Source: Nitrospira sp.
GTDB lineage: Bacteria > Nitrospirota > Nitrospiria > Nitrospirales > Nitrospiraceae
Reading direction: 5' to 3'
Assembly (NCBI GenBank): GCA_018242725.1
Contig: JAFEBI010000004.1
Span: 1 to 64,000, forward strand
Length of the DNA stretch: 64,000 nucleotides
Both the position numbers and the translations under genes were made by a program. The notes below the pieces were generated by a model. That model was not told the origin of the DNA. It did not search any database and saw only the letters and a list, made by a program, of their open reading frames with translations. This document shows positions 1-8,616 of this stretch, one piece after another; the stretch's first letter is position 1, and every line of letters begins with the position of its first letter.

Positions 1-1185
1 GTGCAGCTCCCTCCCACTCGCCACATCCCATAACCGCACCGTCTTGTCCTCACTCGCCGTCATCACCATCTTCCCATCCGCCGCAAACTGCAGGTCCAAG
101 AGCCCGCTTTCAGGCACGCGCAAGACATGGAGTTCCTGCTCACGCGCCACGTCCCACAACCGTGCGGTCTTATCTCTACTCGCCGTCACCACCGTCTTCC
201 CATCCGCCGCAAACTGCGCACTCCAGACCACGCCCTCATGCCCCCGCAAGACCTGCAGCACTTTCCCACTTGCCACGTCCCATAACCGCACCGTCTTGTC
301 CTCACTCGCCGTCACCACCGTCTTCCCATCCGCCGCAAACTGCGCACTCCACACCACGCCCTCATGCCCCCGCAAGACCTGCAGCTCTTTCCCACTCGCC
401 ACGTCCCACAACCGTGCGGTCTTATCTCTACTCGCCGTCACCACCGTCTTCCCATCGAGGGCAAACTCTGCACTCACGACCTCTCCCTCATGCCCCCACA
501 GCACGCGCAACTCTTTCCCGCTCGCCACGTCCCACAGCCGCACTGTCGCGTCTGATCCAATTATGTTCGCACTCGCCGTCACCACCGTCTTCCCATCGGG
601 GGCAAACTCTGCACTCGTGACCCGGCCCTCATGCCCCCGCAGCACGTGCAGCTCCTTCCCACTCGCCACGTCCCACAGCCGCGCCGTCTTGTCCGAAATT
701 CTATACCCATCCGCTGTCAGCACCATCTTCCCGTCGGGCGAGAATTGTGCACTCGTGACCAAGCCCTCATGCCCCCGTAGCACATGCAGCTCCTTCCCAC
801 TCGCCACGTCCCACAGCCGCACCATCGTGTCCGATCCAGTGAAATCCCCACTCACCGTCACCACCATCTTCCCATCGGGGGCAAACTCTGCGCACCTGAC
901 CGGTCCCTTATCCCCCCCCAATACCTGCAGCTCCTTCCCACTCGCCACGTCCCACAACCGCGCCGTCTTGTCCTCCTCACTCGCCGTCACCACCGTCTTC
1001 CCATCGGGGGCAAACTCTGCACTCACGACCTCTCCCTCATGCCCCCGTAATACATGGAGTTGTTTTCCGCTCGCCACATCCCACAGTCGGGCGGTCGTAT
1101 CGTCACTCGCCGTCACCACCGTCTTCCCATCGGGCGCGAACTGTGCACTCACGACCCGGCCCTCATGCCCCCGCAGCACGTACTG
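1..1185 (-). repeat. Tandem WD40-encoding DNA repeats
   Basis: About nine consecutive units of 126-141 bp, nearly identical in DNA, each coding one WD40 blade of the nSTAND1 protein. Units differ mainly in a few codons after GHEG, around the TAS-DKT loop, and by short in-frame insertions in two units. The high DNA identity suggests recent duplication or gene conversion. The array continues past position 1. Confidence 0.85.
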
Positions 1186-3078
1186 TGCAGAGTAATCGCC
1201 AATCGCTGCACGGATCAACCCTTGGGCCTTGGCGATTGGACTGATCTGCCATGCAGCCAGCCCCAGCAAAGCACTTCGATCGGGATAGTCTTTGGTAAGA
1301 TTTTCGGCCTTCGCAACGAGTTCGCCGGAAATCGCATCTCGCGTCATCCCTTCAGCACGAGCTTTTTCCTGATAGGCCCGCCAGGCTGTGCTTGCTGCAA
1401 CAAAGAAAAATGTTGCGGCCACAACTACACCCACTATAGCAATACGCGTCTTCTTGCCGCTCGCATCTGCAAACGCCTGTGCCTGTTCCTTTTCCTTTTC
1501 AGCTTGCAGCCGCTCTGCTTCGGCACGCTCGGCTGCCTGCCGTTGCACCTCAGCCTCAAGTTCCAGGCGCTTAGCTTCCGCTGTCCTCGCTTCCTGCTCT
1601 TGCCGCTCTTTCTCCGCTTTGGCCCGCTGCGCTCGCGCAAGGCTCTCCTCGATGTACTGATTTACCTCTTTATAATGGACGGTCCCTCGGTAGCGCTTCA
1701 CCCAGGCCTCTGGATTCCACCGTTCCGTGACTCGTTCACGCCAACGAGCCGCCCGCTCACCATCGTATTCATCGAGCCAGCTCCCACCTTCAATCTGCCT
1801 AGTAGTCCGATGCTGCCATTCTCTCAACTCTGCGACATCCACCTCTTCTTCATCCAGCCATTGCCGGAATAGACGCCACTGGCGAAACAGACTTTCATGG
1901 CTGATGTCGATCATCCTGTCGTTGTTGAGCGGTGTGTCTACGGTGGGAAGGAGGAAGCCGACAGCATTGGCACGAAAGGATTCGATCACCGCTAACAGAT
2001 TCTCTCGTTCCTGTTCATCGGACAGTTCAACGAGTTTCTTCACCGTCTGTGGCCGACGCACCTCCCGACCATCGCGTCGCTCAACGAGCGCGAGAAACAT
2101 CCGCCGGGCAGTACGCTGTTGCTGGGATGAGAGAGCGTCGTAGATCTCGGACGCGTGATTATCGATGGCATAGACCAGCTTTGCCTGAGCATTCCGCTCT
2201 GATTCGTGATGCGACCTGCAGACCGCTTCGAAATCTTCCGATTCGATCCTGGTCCGTTCAGCTGCTTGAGCCCCGTTCCACATACGCAGCAACGCGTGTT
2301 CAAGAATCGGCAATTCGTCCTCGCCTCCCAAGGTATTAACCAGTTTATTCACTAGCACCGGATCGATCTCGCCACCCACAAGTGACAGCGGTGAGGCGAT
2401 AATCGACTTCAACTGGTCAGGCCCCAGCCTAGGCGTGAGGTAGATGCCTTGGTTAATCGCCTCGGGCAATCCGAAGAAAGCCACGCAGTTGCCAAGAAAA
2501 TCGGAACGCATGGTTATCACGACATAGATCGGCACATCTTCAGTGGAAGAGCGCAATAAAAGGTTGATGAAGGCTTCAGCCTCATCGACATTCTTCTGCC
2601 GATAGCGGAAGATCTCCTCAAACTGATCCACGACCAACAACAGCGCCTGACCAGAAAAGTGCTCGGCTTTTTGGCGATACAGTTCTGTTAACGCTAATGG
2701 ACTCGTGGCCAGCGTCGCACTCAGCGAGGCCACCGCATCGGCACGGTTGTCACTATCACGCCATCCTTCATGCTCAGTCAGTGCCTGTGCCAGATTCGTA
2801 AGGGGAGCATCGCCCGGTTTAAAGATACAGACATTCCAGTTATGTCCGGCGGAGGCGAGTGCGCCGCGATGTAGCGCCGGCACCAGCCCGGCCCGGACCA
2901 GCGACGACTTGCCGGTGCCAGACGCCCCCAGAACGGAGATGAACCGCTGCTTGCCTTCAAGCTTCGTCAACAGCTCCCGAATATGCTGCTCACGCCCGAA
3001 GAACAGTAAGGCTTCTCGCTCACCGAACGGGCGAAGACCGACGTAGGGCGCTTTCAGCGCAAGGGTGATCCGCTTCAT
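1..3078 (-). CDS. nSTAND1 NTPase with WD40 repeats (3' end outside window)
   Basis: Predicted signal-transducing NTPase of the STAND class, an oligomerising sensor ATPase. The N-terminus has the nSTAND1 hallmark PYVGLRPF and FFGRE, Walker A GASGTGKSS at residues 51-59 and a Walker B-like stretch ending VVDQFEE. A charged Glu/Arg/Ala-rich coiled coil spans about 470-540, one membrane segment about 543-565, and WD40 repeats begin near residue 633. Nine repeats, each built around GHEG, PDGK and RLWDV, are visible before the frame leaves the window open after 1,026 codons. The ATG overlaps the stop of the upstream TIR gene by 4 bp (ATGA), so translation is probably coupled. By analogy with bacterial NLR-like proteins the WD40 array would sense a ligand and the ATPase would activate the TIR partner; this is inference. 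No stop or frameshift is seen inside the window. Confidence 0.9.
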   Translation of the reverse strand, partial: MKRITLALKAPYVGLRPFGEREALLFFGREQHIRELLTKLEGKQRFISVLGASGTGKSSLVRAGLVPALHRGALASAGHNWNVCIFKPGDAPLTNLAQALTEHEGWRDSDNRADAVASLSATLATSPLALTELYRQKAEHFSGQALLLVVDQFEEIFRYRQKNVDEAEAFINLLLRSSTEDVPIYVVITMRSDFLGNCVAFFGLPEAINQGIYLTPRLGPDQLKSIIASPLSLVGGEIDPVLVNKLVNTLGGEDELPILEHALLRMWNGAQAAERTRIESEDFEAVCRSHHESERNAQAKLVYAIDNHASEIYDALSSQQQRTARRMFLALVERRDGREVRRPQTVKKLVELSDEQERENLLAVIESFRANAVGFLLPTVDTPLNNDRMIDISHESLFRQWRLFRQWLDEEEVDVAELREWQHRTTRQIEGGSWLDEYDGERAARWRERVTERWNPEAWVKRYRGTVHYKEVNQYIEESLARAQRAKAEKERQEQEARTAEAKRLELEAEVQRQAAERAEAERLQAEKEKEQAQAFADASGKKTRIAIVGVVVAATFFFVAASTAWRAYQEKARAEGMTRDAISGELVAKAENLTKDYPDRSALLGLAAWQISPIAKAQGLIRAAIGDYSAQYVLRGHEGRVVSAQFAPDGKTVVTASDDTTARLWDVASGKQLHVLRGHEGEVVSAEFAPDGKTVVTASEEDKTARLWDVASGKELQVLGGDKGPVRCAEFAPDGKMVVTVSGDFTGSDTMVRLWDVASGKELHVLRGHEGLVTSAQFSPDGKMVLTADGYRISDKTARLWDVASGKELHVLRGHEGRVTSAEFAPDGKTVVTASANIIGSDATVRLWDVASGKELRVLWGHEGEVVSAEFALDGKTVVTASRDKTARLWDVASGKELQVLRGHEGVVWSAQFAADGKTVVTASEDKTVRLWDVASGKVLQVLRGHEGVVWSAQFAADGKTVVTASRDKTARLWDVAREQELHVLRVPESGLLDLQFAADGKMVMTASEDKTVRLWDVASGRELH

Positions 3079-4586
3079 TGCTCGAGTCCGTTCACAAACT
3101 CTGACAATTGCTCTTCCGTAATCGTCAACACATCGTCAGAGATCAAGCCGAGATCACATCCGACCGTGTCTGGCGTGACATAAACACCCCATCGACTCAC
3201 TGGCAGACGGGACTCTGCAATCTGGTTCAGAAAAAAGATCAGCCGGTTGTACACCGTCTCCAGTTTGGCACTATCGGCAAAAACGGTGATGCCTGCACGG
3301 CAAGGCTTGAGCACCTGGACGAGATCGATGCCGTTGCTATCCAGGGCGGCTTTTGGCGGTAACCCGCGCACATCGCAATTTGCACTGCGCAGCCAGACAC
3401 GCAACTTGTCATTGAGGTCTTTTTGTCCTGCCACATCGTCGACGAAGATCAGCTTCTTCGTTGCAGCCTGGGCTGGGCTGGCTGCATCCTCCACCTGTTT
3501 AGCCTTAGCGGCTCGTTGCATCGCCTGTAATCGTGCGATGACTTCTTGCTCAAAAGCAGTGCGGTTAATTGCCCGCAGGAATGCTGTCTCGAAGAGCCGA
3601 GCATGTTGAGAATCCGGGATCTCGACGGAACCCGGCAGCCGTTCGCACCACTGCATGATCGGTAACTTGGCTGAGACCGCCTGGTCGAACTGGAGTTGTG
3701 GCAACGGCGCGGCGAATCCCTTGCCTGTACGCCCAACAGTCGTCGAGAGTAATTGGACGAACAGCTGACTCTTTGCCAGATCACTCGCTAGCTCGGTCTT
3801 GAACTCTTCCGCAGTCAGTCCGACATAATCCCCCTCAGGCAGGACGACGATCCCTTCTGGCTCCAGTCTGGCCTTCACTGCATCACGCTGCGCAACGAGA
3901 TCTTCTGTCGTATCTGCAAGGAGAATCGTCCCCAGTGATTCTTTGGTATTTCTCGGTAGGCTTGCAGAATGTGAGTCGTCCACTTGTGCTGCAACAGACA
4001 CTGAAGGCTTGTTGGGATGCAGGCTGCGGAGCCGAGAGTCAATGGCGTTTCGCAGTTCACGCAGCTTTAGCCAATAATGACGTCCACTTTCAGGGCTGCA
4101 TTCTTGGGGGCTCGGGTCTCCACCCAGAATCGGCGCAGATGAATCGGCCAGTTGGTGCCAGAATTGTGCGTGGATGAGCCGCTTGCGCAGATTCTGAATA
4201 TTGGCCGGAACATTTGAGAATGTCTCAAATGGGAGGAGTTCGACGACGAAGACATCGGCCAGCTTGTTGGAGTCATTGGAGTGAGTCCGGATGAAATGCT
4301 CCAGTTCATCCCCACACCATGGCGAATCAATGTAATTCTGTGAGAGCAGCAGCAACAGCAGGGTGCTGTGCTCGACCTTTTTGAAGAGGTCGTCACTGAA
4401 AGGGTCGCCCGGCTTGAGCTGGTGGTCGATGAAGAGGTTTTTATGGTAGTGGCCCGGCCCAGTGTTCAGATTGTGAGCAAGCGTCGTGACCCAGCCATGT
4501 TCCGCAACCGAGCCGAGCGGCTTTTCGTTATCCGCATGGGCATAACTGACAAAGACATCGTACTCATACCCGAACCCATTTGGCAC
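3075..4586 (-). CDS. TIR-domain protein with two further Rossmann-like domains
   Basis: 503 residues. Residues about 8-150 form a TIR domain: it opens YDVFVSYAHAD and has SPWCGDEL at 88-95, where Glu94 matches the catalytic glutamate of TIR NAD-cleaving enzymes. Residues about 217-350 and 377-500 look like two further TIR-like or receiver-like alpha/beta domains (starting GTILLADTTEDL and KLIFVDDVAG), but they lack the WCxxE motif. The start is a GTG with a GGGAGG ribosome site a few bases upstream; the nearby ATG is out of frame. It overlaps the nSTAND1 gene by 4 bp. I infer an effector/adaptor working with the STAND ATPase, possibly depleting NAD on activation. Whether the second and third domains are catalytic or only scaffolds cannot be told from sequence. 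Confidence 0.85.
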   Translation of the reverse strand: MPNGFGYEYDVFVSYAHADNEKPLGSVAEHGWVTTLAHNLNTGPGHYHKNLFIDHQLKPGDPFSDDLFKKVEHSTLLLLLLSQNYIDSPWCGDELEHFIRTHSNDSNKLADVFVVELLPFETFSNVPANIQNLRKRLIHAQFWHQLADSSAPILGGDPSPQECSPESGRHYWLKLRELRNAIDSRLRSLHPNKPSVSVAAQVDDSHSASLPRNTKESLGTILLADTTEDLVAQRDAVKARLEPEGIVVLPEGDYVGLTAEEFKTELASDLAKSQLFVQLLSTTVGRTGKGFAAPLPQLQFDQAVSAKLPIMQWCERLPGSVEIPDSQHARLFETAFLRAINRTAFEQEVIARLQAMQRAAKAKQVEDAASPAQAATKKLIFVDDVAGQKDLNDKLRVWLRSANCDVRGLPPKAALDSNGIDLVQVLKPCRAGITVFADSAKLETVYNRLIFFLNQIAESRLPVSRWGVYVTPDTVGCDLGLISDDVLTITEEQLSEFVNGLEQ

Positions 4587-4607
4587 GCCACCCTCCCTGG
4601 AGGATTC

Positions 4608-4746
4608 TTAGAGGCCACAAAAGTACCATGCGTAGTTATCCGATGCAAAGCGGTGAGTCAGCTCGGAAGGTGTCCTTTTAACAGGACTCGCTACTCCCAG
4701 GCATAAGATCCAGCAGGAGTAACCATATCTAACAGGAGATTGAGCC
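4608..4746 (-). pseudogene. Possible remnant of a PIN-domain toxin
   Basis: Directly behind the antitoxin stop, one frame reads LNLLLDMVTPAGSYAW and then stops. This resembles the start of VapC-like PIN toxins (M-x-LLLDT-h-x-hW). Another frame then reads TPSELTHRFASDN, reminiscent of the next part of such toxins. No intact frame exists. Phd/YefM antitoxins of this type are normally followed by a PIN toxin, so this may be a decayed partner. The match is short and judged by eye. Confidence 0.3.
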
Positions 4747-4992
4747 CTAACTGCCAAACGAGGCCAGCGTGTCCGGTGGGAGAGGCACATCAAAATCGTC
4801 CGCGATGGTCACACGCCCTTTCAAGCGCCCTGGACGACGAACAGGAATCGGTGTATCGAGAGGCCCCAGCTCGGCCACGGGCGTTCCGGCCTTACAAATC
4901 GTAATACGCTCGCCTTTTGCAACGGTAGCCAAAAGCTTGGAGAAATGAGCCCTGGCTTCGCGGACGCTTACTCTTTTTGTGTTCATTTTCAT
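4747..4992 (-). CDS. Phd/YefM-family antitoxin
   Basis: 81-residue antitoxin of a type II toxin-antitoxin system. The N-terminal half (RVSVREARAHFSKLLATVAKGE, interrupted here for brevity at KGE) is the Phd/YefM DNA-binding dimer pattern, followed by ITICKAGTPVAEL. The C-terminal tail with DDFDVPLPPDTL is the toxin-neutralising type common in VapC-linked Phd proteins. The longer frame to 5151 has no family similarity upstream; the ATG at 4992 has GAAGAG about 6 bases before it, and a second ATG lies at 4986. No intact toxin gene follows, so it appears orphaned. It would bind and repress its own promoter if still active. Confidence 0.8.
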   Translation of the reverse strand: MKMNTKRVSVREARAHFSKLLATVAKGERITICKAGTPVAELGPLDTPIPVRRPGRLKGRVTIADDFDVPLPPDTLASFGS

Positions 4993-5160
4993 GAGACTCT
5001 TCACATGACTGGCCAAAGAGTACCACGCTAATGAGTGGACAGGCAGCTTGATCAAAGGTCCTGCTTCTGTAGGTTCCGTTCGTGCAGAGTAATCCTGGCG
5101 GGAGCTTATTTGAAATGGGAAATCACGGCAGACTGCGAGGCAGCAACCCAACCTTCAACT

Positions 5161-5595
5161 CTACTCCCACCCACTCACTTCGTAGCCCTTCTCTTTCAAA
5201 CACTTCGTGACGGCATCCGCATAGGGAGGATCGGGTTCCAGCGGTTTGAACGTGCCTCCGAGTAATCCGACCGTAAACCCAATGGCACTCCCAGCAGCAG
5301 CTCCGATCGCGATCCCCGGTAATCCTCCGACTACGCCTGCCGATGCGCCGACCGCGCCACCTAATGTCAGACCCAGCACCGCCCCTGTTGCCGCATTGGT
5401 GCTTTGGTTGGTCCCATGCCGCAATCCGGATTGTTCGGCCCGCTGCCGGCAGGAATCGACCTCCTGCTGAGCCACCTGCCTGCCGTACAGATGCAGTTGC
5501 TTATTGGATCGTAAGGTAGGTTGCGGTCCGGTACACGCGATAAGACTGATGAGGAGGATACCCACCAGTAGCCATCTCCAGGCCCGATTGATCAC
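5161..5595 (-). CDS. Glycine-zipper lipoprotein (paralogue 1)
   Basis: 144-residue predicted lipoprotein of unknown role. It starts at GTG with GGAGGG 6-7 bases upstream. A signal peptide ends in the lipobox LIAC (Cys21). Residues about 65-115 form a glycine/alanine-rich double-helix segment of the glycine-zipper type (GAVLGLTLGGAVGASAG), which usually inserts in or packs against membranes. The C-terminus ends KGYEVSGWE. Length, layout and both ends match the gene at 5983-6417, so the two are paralogues. Confidence 0.8.
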   Translation of the reverse strand: MINRAWRWLLVGILLISLIACTGPQPTLRSNKQLHLYGRQVAQQEVDSCRQRAEQSGLRHGTNQSTNAATGAVLGLTLGGAVGASAGVVGGLPGIAIGAAAGSAIGFTVGLLGGTFKPLEPDPPYADAVTKCLKEKGYEVSGWE

Positions 5596-5982
5596 GACAA
5601 TCCCTCCAAGGGAGTTCCAGCCAGCTCCTCACTTCTCACCCTTCAAGAAAAATGTCGAGATTTTTTCAATTGTGCACATGGTCCAAACTTTCTTCTCTCA
5701 CCATCACACGGAAGTACCTCGGTGAATGCTCCTCTGCGCGCATTGTCCGAGCGCATTTCTCTTTGTACTCCCCACCTCAGATCGCTGGTAGTACGGCTGT
5801 TTCCATTACACCGCTAAAGACCTTTTTTCCTTCTTTTTTCTCTACCCTTCTCCTCTGGCTGCGTACGGGAGGGGTTCCTTTTGCGCGCATGCATCGAGCG
5901 CCTCCCCCAGTTTCAATCCAAATAGGATCCCGTGTGCGCGATGCGCGAGCACTGGAACTCCTCCTGTACGCAGCCGATCCCC
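5596..5982. other. Intergenic gap with short recurring GCGCGCAT motifs
   Basis: No convincing gene. Three similar GC-rich motifs occur near 5736, 5882 and 5934, each a GCGCGCAT- or GCGCGATG-like core followed a few bases later by GAGCGC or GAGCAC. They could be degenerate copies of a small palindromic repeat. The short reading frames here show no family features. Confidence 0.4.
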
Positions 5983-6417
5983 TCACTGCCACCCCGTCAC
6001 GTCATACCCCTTCTCTTGCAAACAGCGATTGACGAAACCTGTGTAGGCTTGATTGGGCTGAGAAGGACCGACGACGGCATAGAAGAGACCGGTCAGGAGG
6101 CCCCAGACCGCGCCGCTAGCCGCCCCGACCATCGACCCCAAGCCGGCTGATGCACCGGAAATCACCGCACCCAAGGCTCCACTCGCGGCACCGGCTCCGG
6201 CGCCGACCGCCGTGCCTGTGGCCACACGCCCGGCCTTACCACTGCTTTCCTCCGCCCCGGCCGCTTCCGCCGCCTCCTTACAAGCCGCGATGTCTTGTTC
6301 AGCTGTTTCCTTTCCTACAGATTGCAGGTGGGCGTTTGGGTACAGCACCGGACGTGCACCGGAACAAGCCGAAAGCGTGAGCGCGACGAAGACGGCACTC
6401 AGCGTCATCCCCTTCAT
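5983..6417 (-). CDS. Glycine-zipper lipoprotein (paralogue 2)
   Basis: 144 residues when started at the ATG at 6417, which gives a clean signal peptide ending LSAC. The frame is open further upstream to 6555 but that part overlaps the DUF167 gene and breaks the signal peptide. AAGGA lies about 10 bases before the chosen start. After conserved Cys residues in the QDIAACKEAAEAAG region comes a long Gly/Ala zipper (about 60-115) and the ending KGYDVTGWQ, as in paralogue 1. The start overlaps the stop of the upstream DUF167 gene by 4 bp. The function is unknown; an envelope membrane-associated role is inferred. Confidence 0.8.
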   Translation of the reverse strand: MKGMTLSAVFVALTLSACSGARPVLYPNAHLQSVGKETAEQDIAACKEAAEAAGAEESSGKAGRVATGTAVGAGAGAASGALGAVISGASAGLGSMVGAASGAVWGLLTGLFYAVVGPSQPNQAYTGFVNRCLQEKGYDVTGWQ

Positions 6418-6764
6418 TTTTTCACCATTCCTTTCGAGTCCCGCGGCAGCAATCGAGCCACCAACACCTCTGCTGTGACTCCCTGGACACACAATCGCTT
6501 CCGTCGAGTCTCCGCTCCTCCTTGAATCTGAATCTGCGTGCGAGCAAGGGAACACCGGTCGGCGATGAAGCGGATCAGCTCTTCATTGGCGGCACCCTGG
6601 ATCGGGCGAGCTGCGACACGGATCTTGATCGCATCTCCGTGTACTCCGACACATTCCGTTCGTGACGCGTTGGGTTGGACATGCACGGTCAGGAGCACGC
6701 CGCGCTCACTGTCGCGTGCAATCACAGACAAGACGTCCGCATGATGTGAGGACTTAGCCTGCAT
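6414..6764 (-). CDS. DUF167 / YggU-family protein (UPF0235)
   Basis: 116 residues. The core VLLTVHVQPNASRTE, IKIRVAARPIQGAANEELI and the basic Arg-rich C-terminal strand are diagnostic of the small YggU/UPF0235 family, whose biochemical role is unknown. The first eleven residues after the chosen ATG are not typical and no good ribosome site is visible, so the real start may be slightly downstream. Its stop overlaps the following lipoprotein start (ATGA), suggesting one transcript. Confidence 0.8.
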   Translation of the reverse strand: MQAKSSHHADVLSVIARDSERGVLLTVHVQPNASRTECVGVHGDAIKIRVAARPIQGAANEELIRFIADRCSLARTQIQIQGGAETRRKRLCVQGVTAEVLVARLLPRDSKGMVKK

Positions 6765-6847
6765 TATTCATGGCGGTTCATGGCGAAATCGCAGAGCCGC
6801 GTGGCGAGAGCGGCGATTGCAGCAGAAGTGCTCATGAATCATGCGGG

Positions 6848-7663
6848 CTAGAAAATGGCTTTAACGAGTTCGAGTATCGCCCGCTGCATATCGGCATCAT
6901 CGGTAATCGGACGGGCAACGGCCACATCACACGCTCTGGCCGCCGGAACCCCCTGCTTCATCAAGGTCCCGGCATAGATCAAGAGTCTGGTGCTGACTCC
7001 TTCTTCGAGACCGTGATTTCTGAGATTGCGGACCTTTTGACCGAGCTTGACGAGATTGCCCGCCACCGTCGGCTCCACTCCGGCTTCACGCTGAATCACC
7101 CGCGCTTCAATGTCCGGAGCAGGGTAATCAAATTCGATCGCCATGAAGCGCTGCTTGGTGCTTTGTTTCAGATCTTTGAGCACACTTTGATACCCGGGGT
7201 TGTAGGAGATCACCAGCATAAACTCGTCGGCAGCCTCCACAATCTGCCCCTTCTTCTCGATCGGGAGCACGCGCCGGTCATCACTGAGCGGGTGGATGAT
7301 GACCGTCGTATCCTTTCTCGCTTCGACTACCTCGTCGAGATACACAATGGCTCCCTGTTTCACCCCGACCGTCAACGGCCCGTCCATCCAGACCGTCTCC
7401 TGTCCCTTGAGGAGATACCGACCGACCAAGTCCGAAGCCGTCAGATCTTCATGACAAGCCACCGTGATCAACGGTCGCCCAAGCTTGTAGGCCATGTATT
7501 GCACAAACCGGGTCTTCCCGCAGCCGGTCGGCCCCTTGAGCATCACCGGAAGCTTCCGTTCAGCCGCGATGGTAAACAGCCCAACCTCTCCACAGACTTC
7601 GGCATAAAACGGCTCCTGCTGGATCCGATACTGCGCGACATCGATTTCGCGTACCTGTTGCAT
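6848..7663 (-). CDS. cbbQ: CbbQ/NirQ/NorQ-type MoxR AAA+ ATPase
   Basis: 271 residues. Cytoplasmic AAA+ chaperone of the MoxR branch. Walker A is GPTGCGKT at 44-51, Walker B is AIVYLDEV, and the [13 protein letters not shown] and ARPITDD C-terminal region matches the CbbQ/NorQ subfamily. These proteins act with a von Willebrand factor A partner (CbbO or NorD) to activate Rubisco or assemble nitric-oxide reductase and similar metalloenzymes. No such partner lies in the window, so the client is unknown. The long open frame on the opposite strand is a shadow of this gene. Confidence 0.88.
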   Translation of the reverse strand: MQQVREIDVAQYRIQQEPFYAEVCGEVGLFTIAAERKLPVMLKGPTGCGKTRFVQYMAYKLGRPLITVACHEDLTASDLVGRYLLKGQETVWMDGPLTVGVKQGAIVYLDEVVEARKDTTVIIHPLSDDRRVLPIEKKGQIVEAADEFMLVISYNPGYQSVLKDLKQSTKQRFMAIEFDYPAPDIEARVIQREAGVEPTVAGNLVKLGQKVRNLRNHGLEEGVSTRLLIYAGTLMKQGVPAARACDVAVARPITDDADMQRAILELVKAIF

Positions 7664-7814
7664 CGCTCTATTGCCTTTGGTTTGGTTGACGACCGGGAAC
7701 CACCGGAGTCACAGTCGGTAAAATACCCGTCACCATAAACGGAACAAAGTGCCAAGATCAAGCAAAGGAAAACGATATCATTGATAACGTGCGAATAAGG
7801 ATGAGCGTGGCCTA

Positions 7815-8262
7815 GGATCTGTTGACATTCAGCTCTCCCCGAAGCATTGGGGTGGCATGGTTCAACGCCCACAGGAGGGAGGGATGGCAAGATGCGAGCT
7901 ACGGGATGATCAATGGAAGCGGATCGAGGAGTTGTTGGTAGGCCAGGCAAGTGATCCCGGACGGACCGCCGCCAAATAACCGGAAATTCGTGGATGCTGT
8001 GCTGTGGATTGCACGAACCGGTGCACACTGGCGGGAACTACCGGAACAGTTCGGCCCCTGGAACAGCGTATTCCAGCGCTATAACCGGGAGGGCTAAGGC
8101 AGGCGTCTGGGAGCGCGTGTCCCGGACCCTGTCAGGTGAGCCCGACTTTGAATATGTGATGATTGACTCGACGAGTGTTCGCGCCCACCAGCATGCTGCG
8201 GGCGCAAACGGGGGCTCAAGAGACGGAAGCCCTTGGCCGCTCGACGGGGGGGACGGTCAGGA
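7815..8262 (+). mobile_element. IS5-family transposase remnant, multiply frameshifted
   Basis: A probable left terminal repeat GGATCTGTTGACATTCAG starts about 7815, followed by a ribosome site and ATG at 7884. Translation in successive frames gives [11 protein letters not shown], then FVDAVLWIARTGAHWRELP, then DFEYVMIDSTSVRAHQHAAG, all typical of IS5-family (IS427-like) transposases. At least two or three frameshifts and an early stop near 7977 break it. The right end is missing: no matching inverted repeat is found downstream. It is inactive. Confidence 0.82.
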
Positions 8263-8616
8263 ACTATCTGAAAGAAAGAACAGGGCTTCGCGATCGACAG
8301 ATTTCTCGTGAAAGAAGTCCTGAAGCTCGGCGCAACTAAGACGATCCCGCTCTCTGTGACCGACTTGGATATGATCGGCACGGACCAGAGCGTCTTCCCC
8401 TTACCAGATAACCAGCTCGACAAAGCGCACATCGGCGGATTAATGTAAATCAAACACTGAGCGTTGAGGCTGTATCTGGCCGCACGACTTCATTGTTCGA
8501 CTCATCAGCAGCCATGGACGTATCCTGAGCTCGTCATCTGGATGAGGACCGCTCACAAGTGGTGATGAGTGAAAAACTGACAGCCAATACCTAACGGACG
8601 GGGAGGAGAGACTGCC
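8263..8616 (+). other. Degenerate sequence after the IS5 remnant
   Basis: No intact gene. One plus-strand frame, about 8285-8450, reads IDRFLVKEVLKLGATKTI and on to DNQLDKAHIGGLM before a stop. It looks like the C-terminal piece of some protein but is not recognised and does not resemble the end of an IS5 transposase. The rest, up to the ribosome site of the next gene, shows nothing clear. Confidence 0.4.

Noticed and set aside
1-1185. CRISPR-like or satellite array
   Set aside because: The repeats are 126-141 bp, in frame and encode WD40 blades; there are no short direct repeats with unique spacers.
44-1195. Long plus-strand open frame of 383 codons
   Set aside because: Repetitive shadow of the WD40 array on the minus strand, where the nSTAND1 frame is clear.
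6770-7738. 322-codon plus-strand frame
   Set aside because: Antisense to the CbbQ-type ATPase with Walker motifs; no family features of its own.
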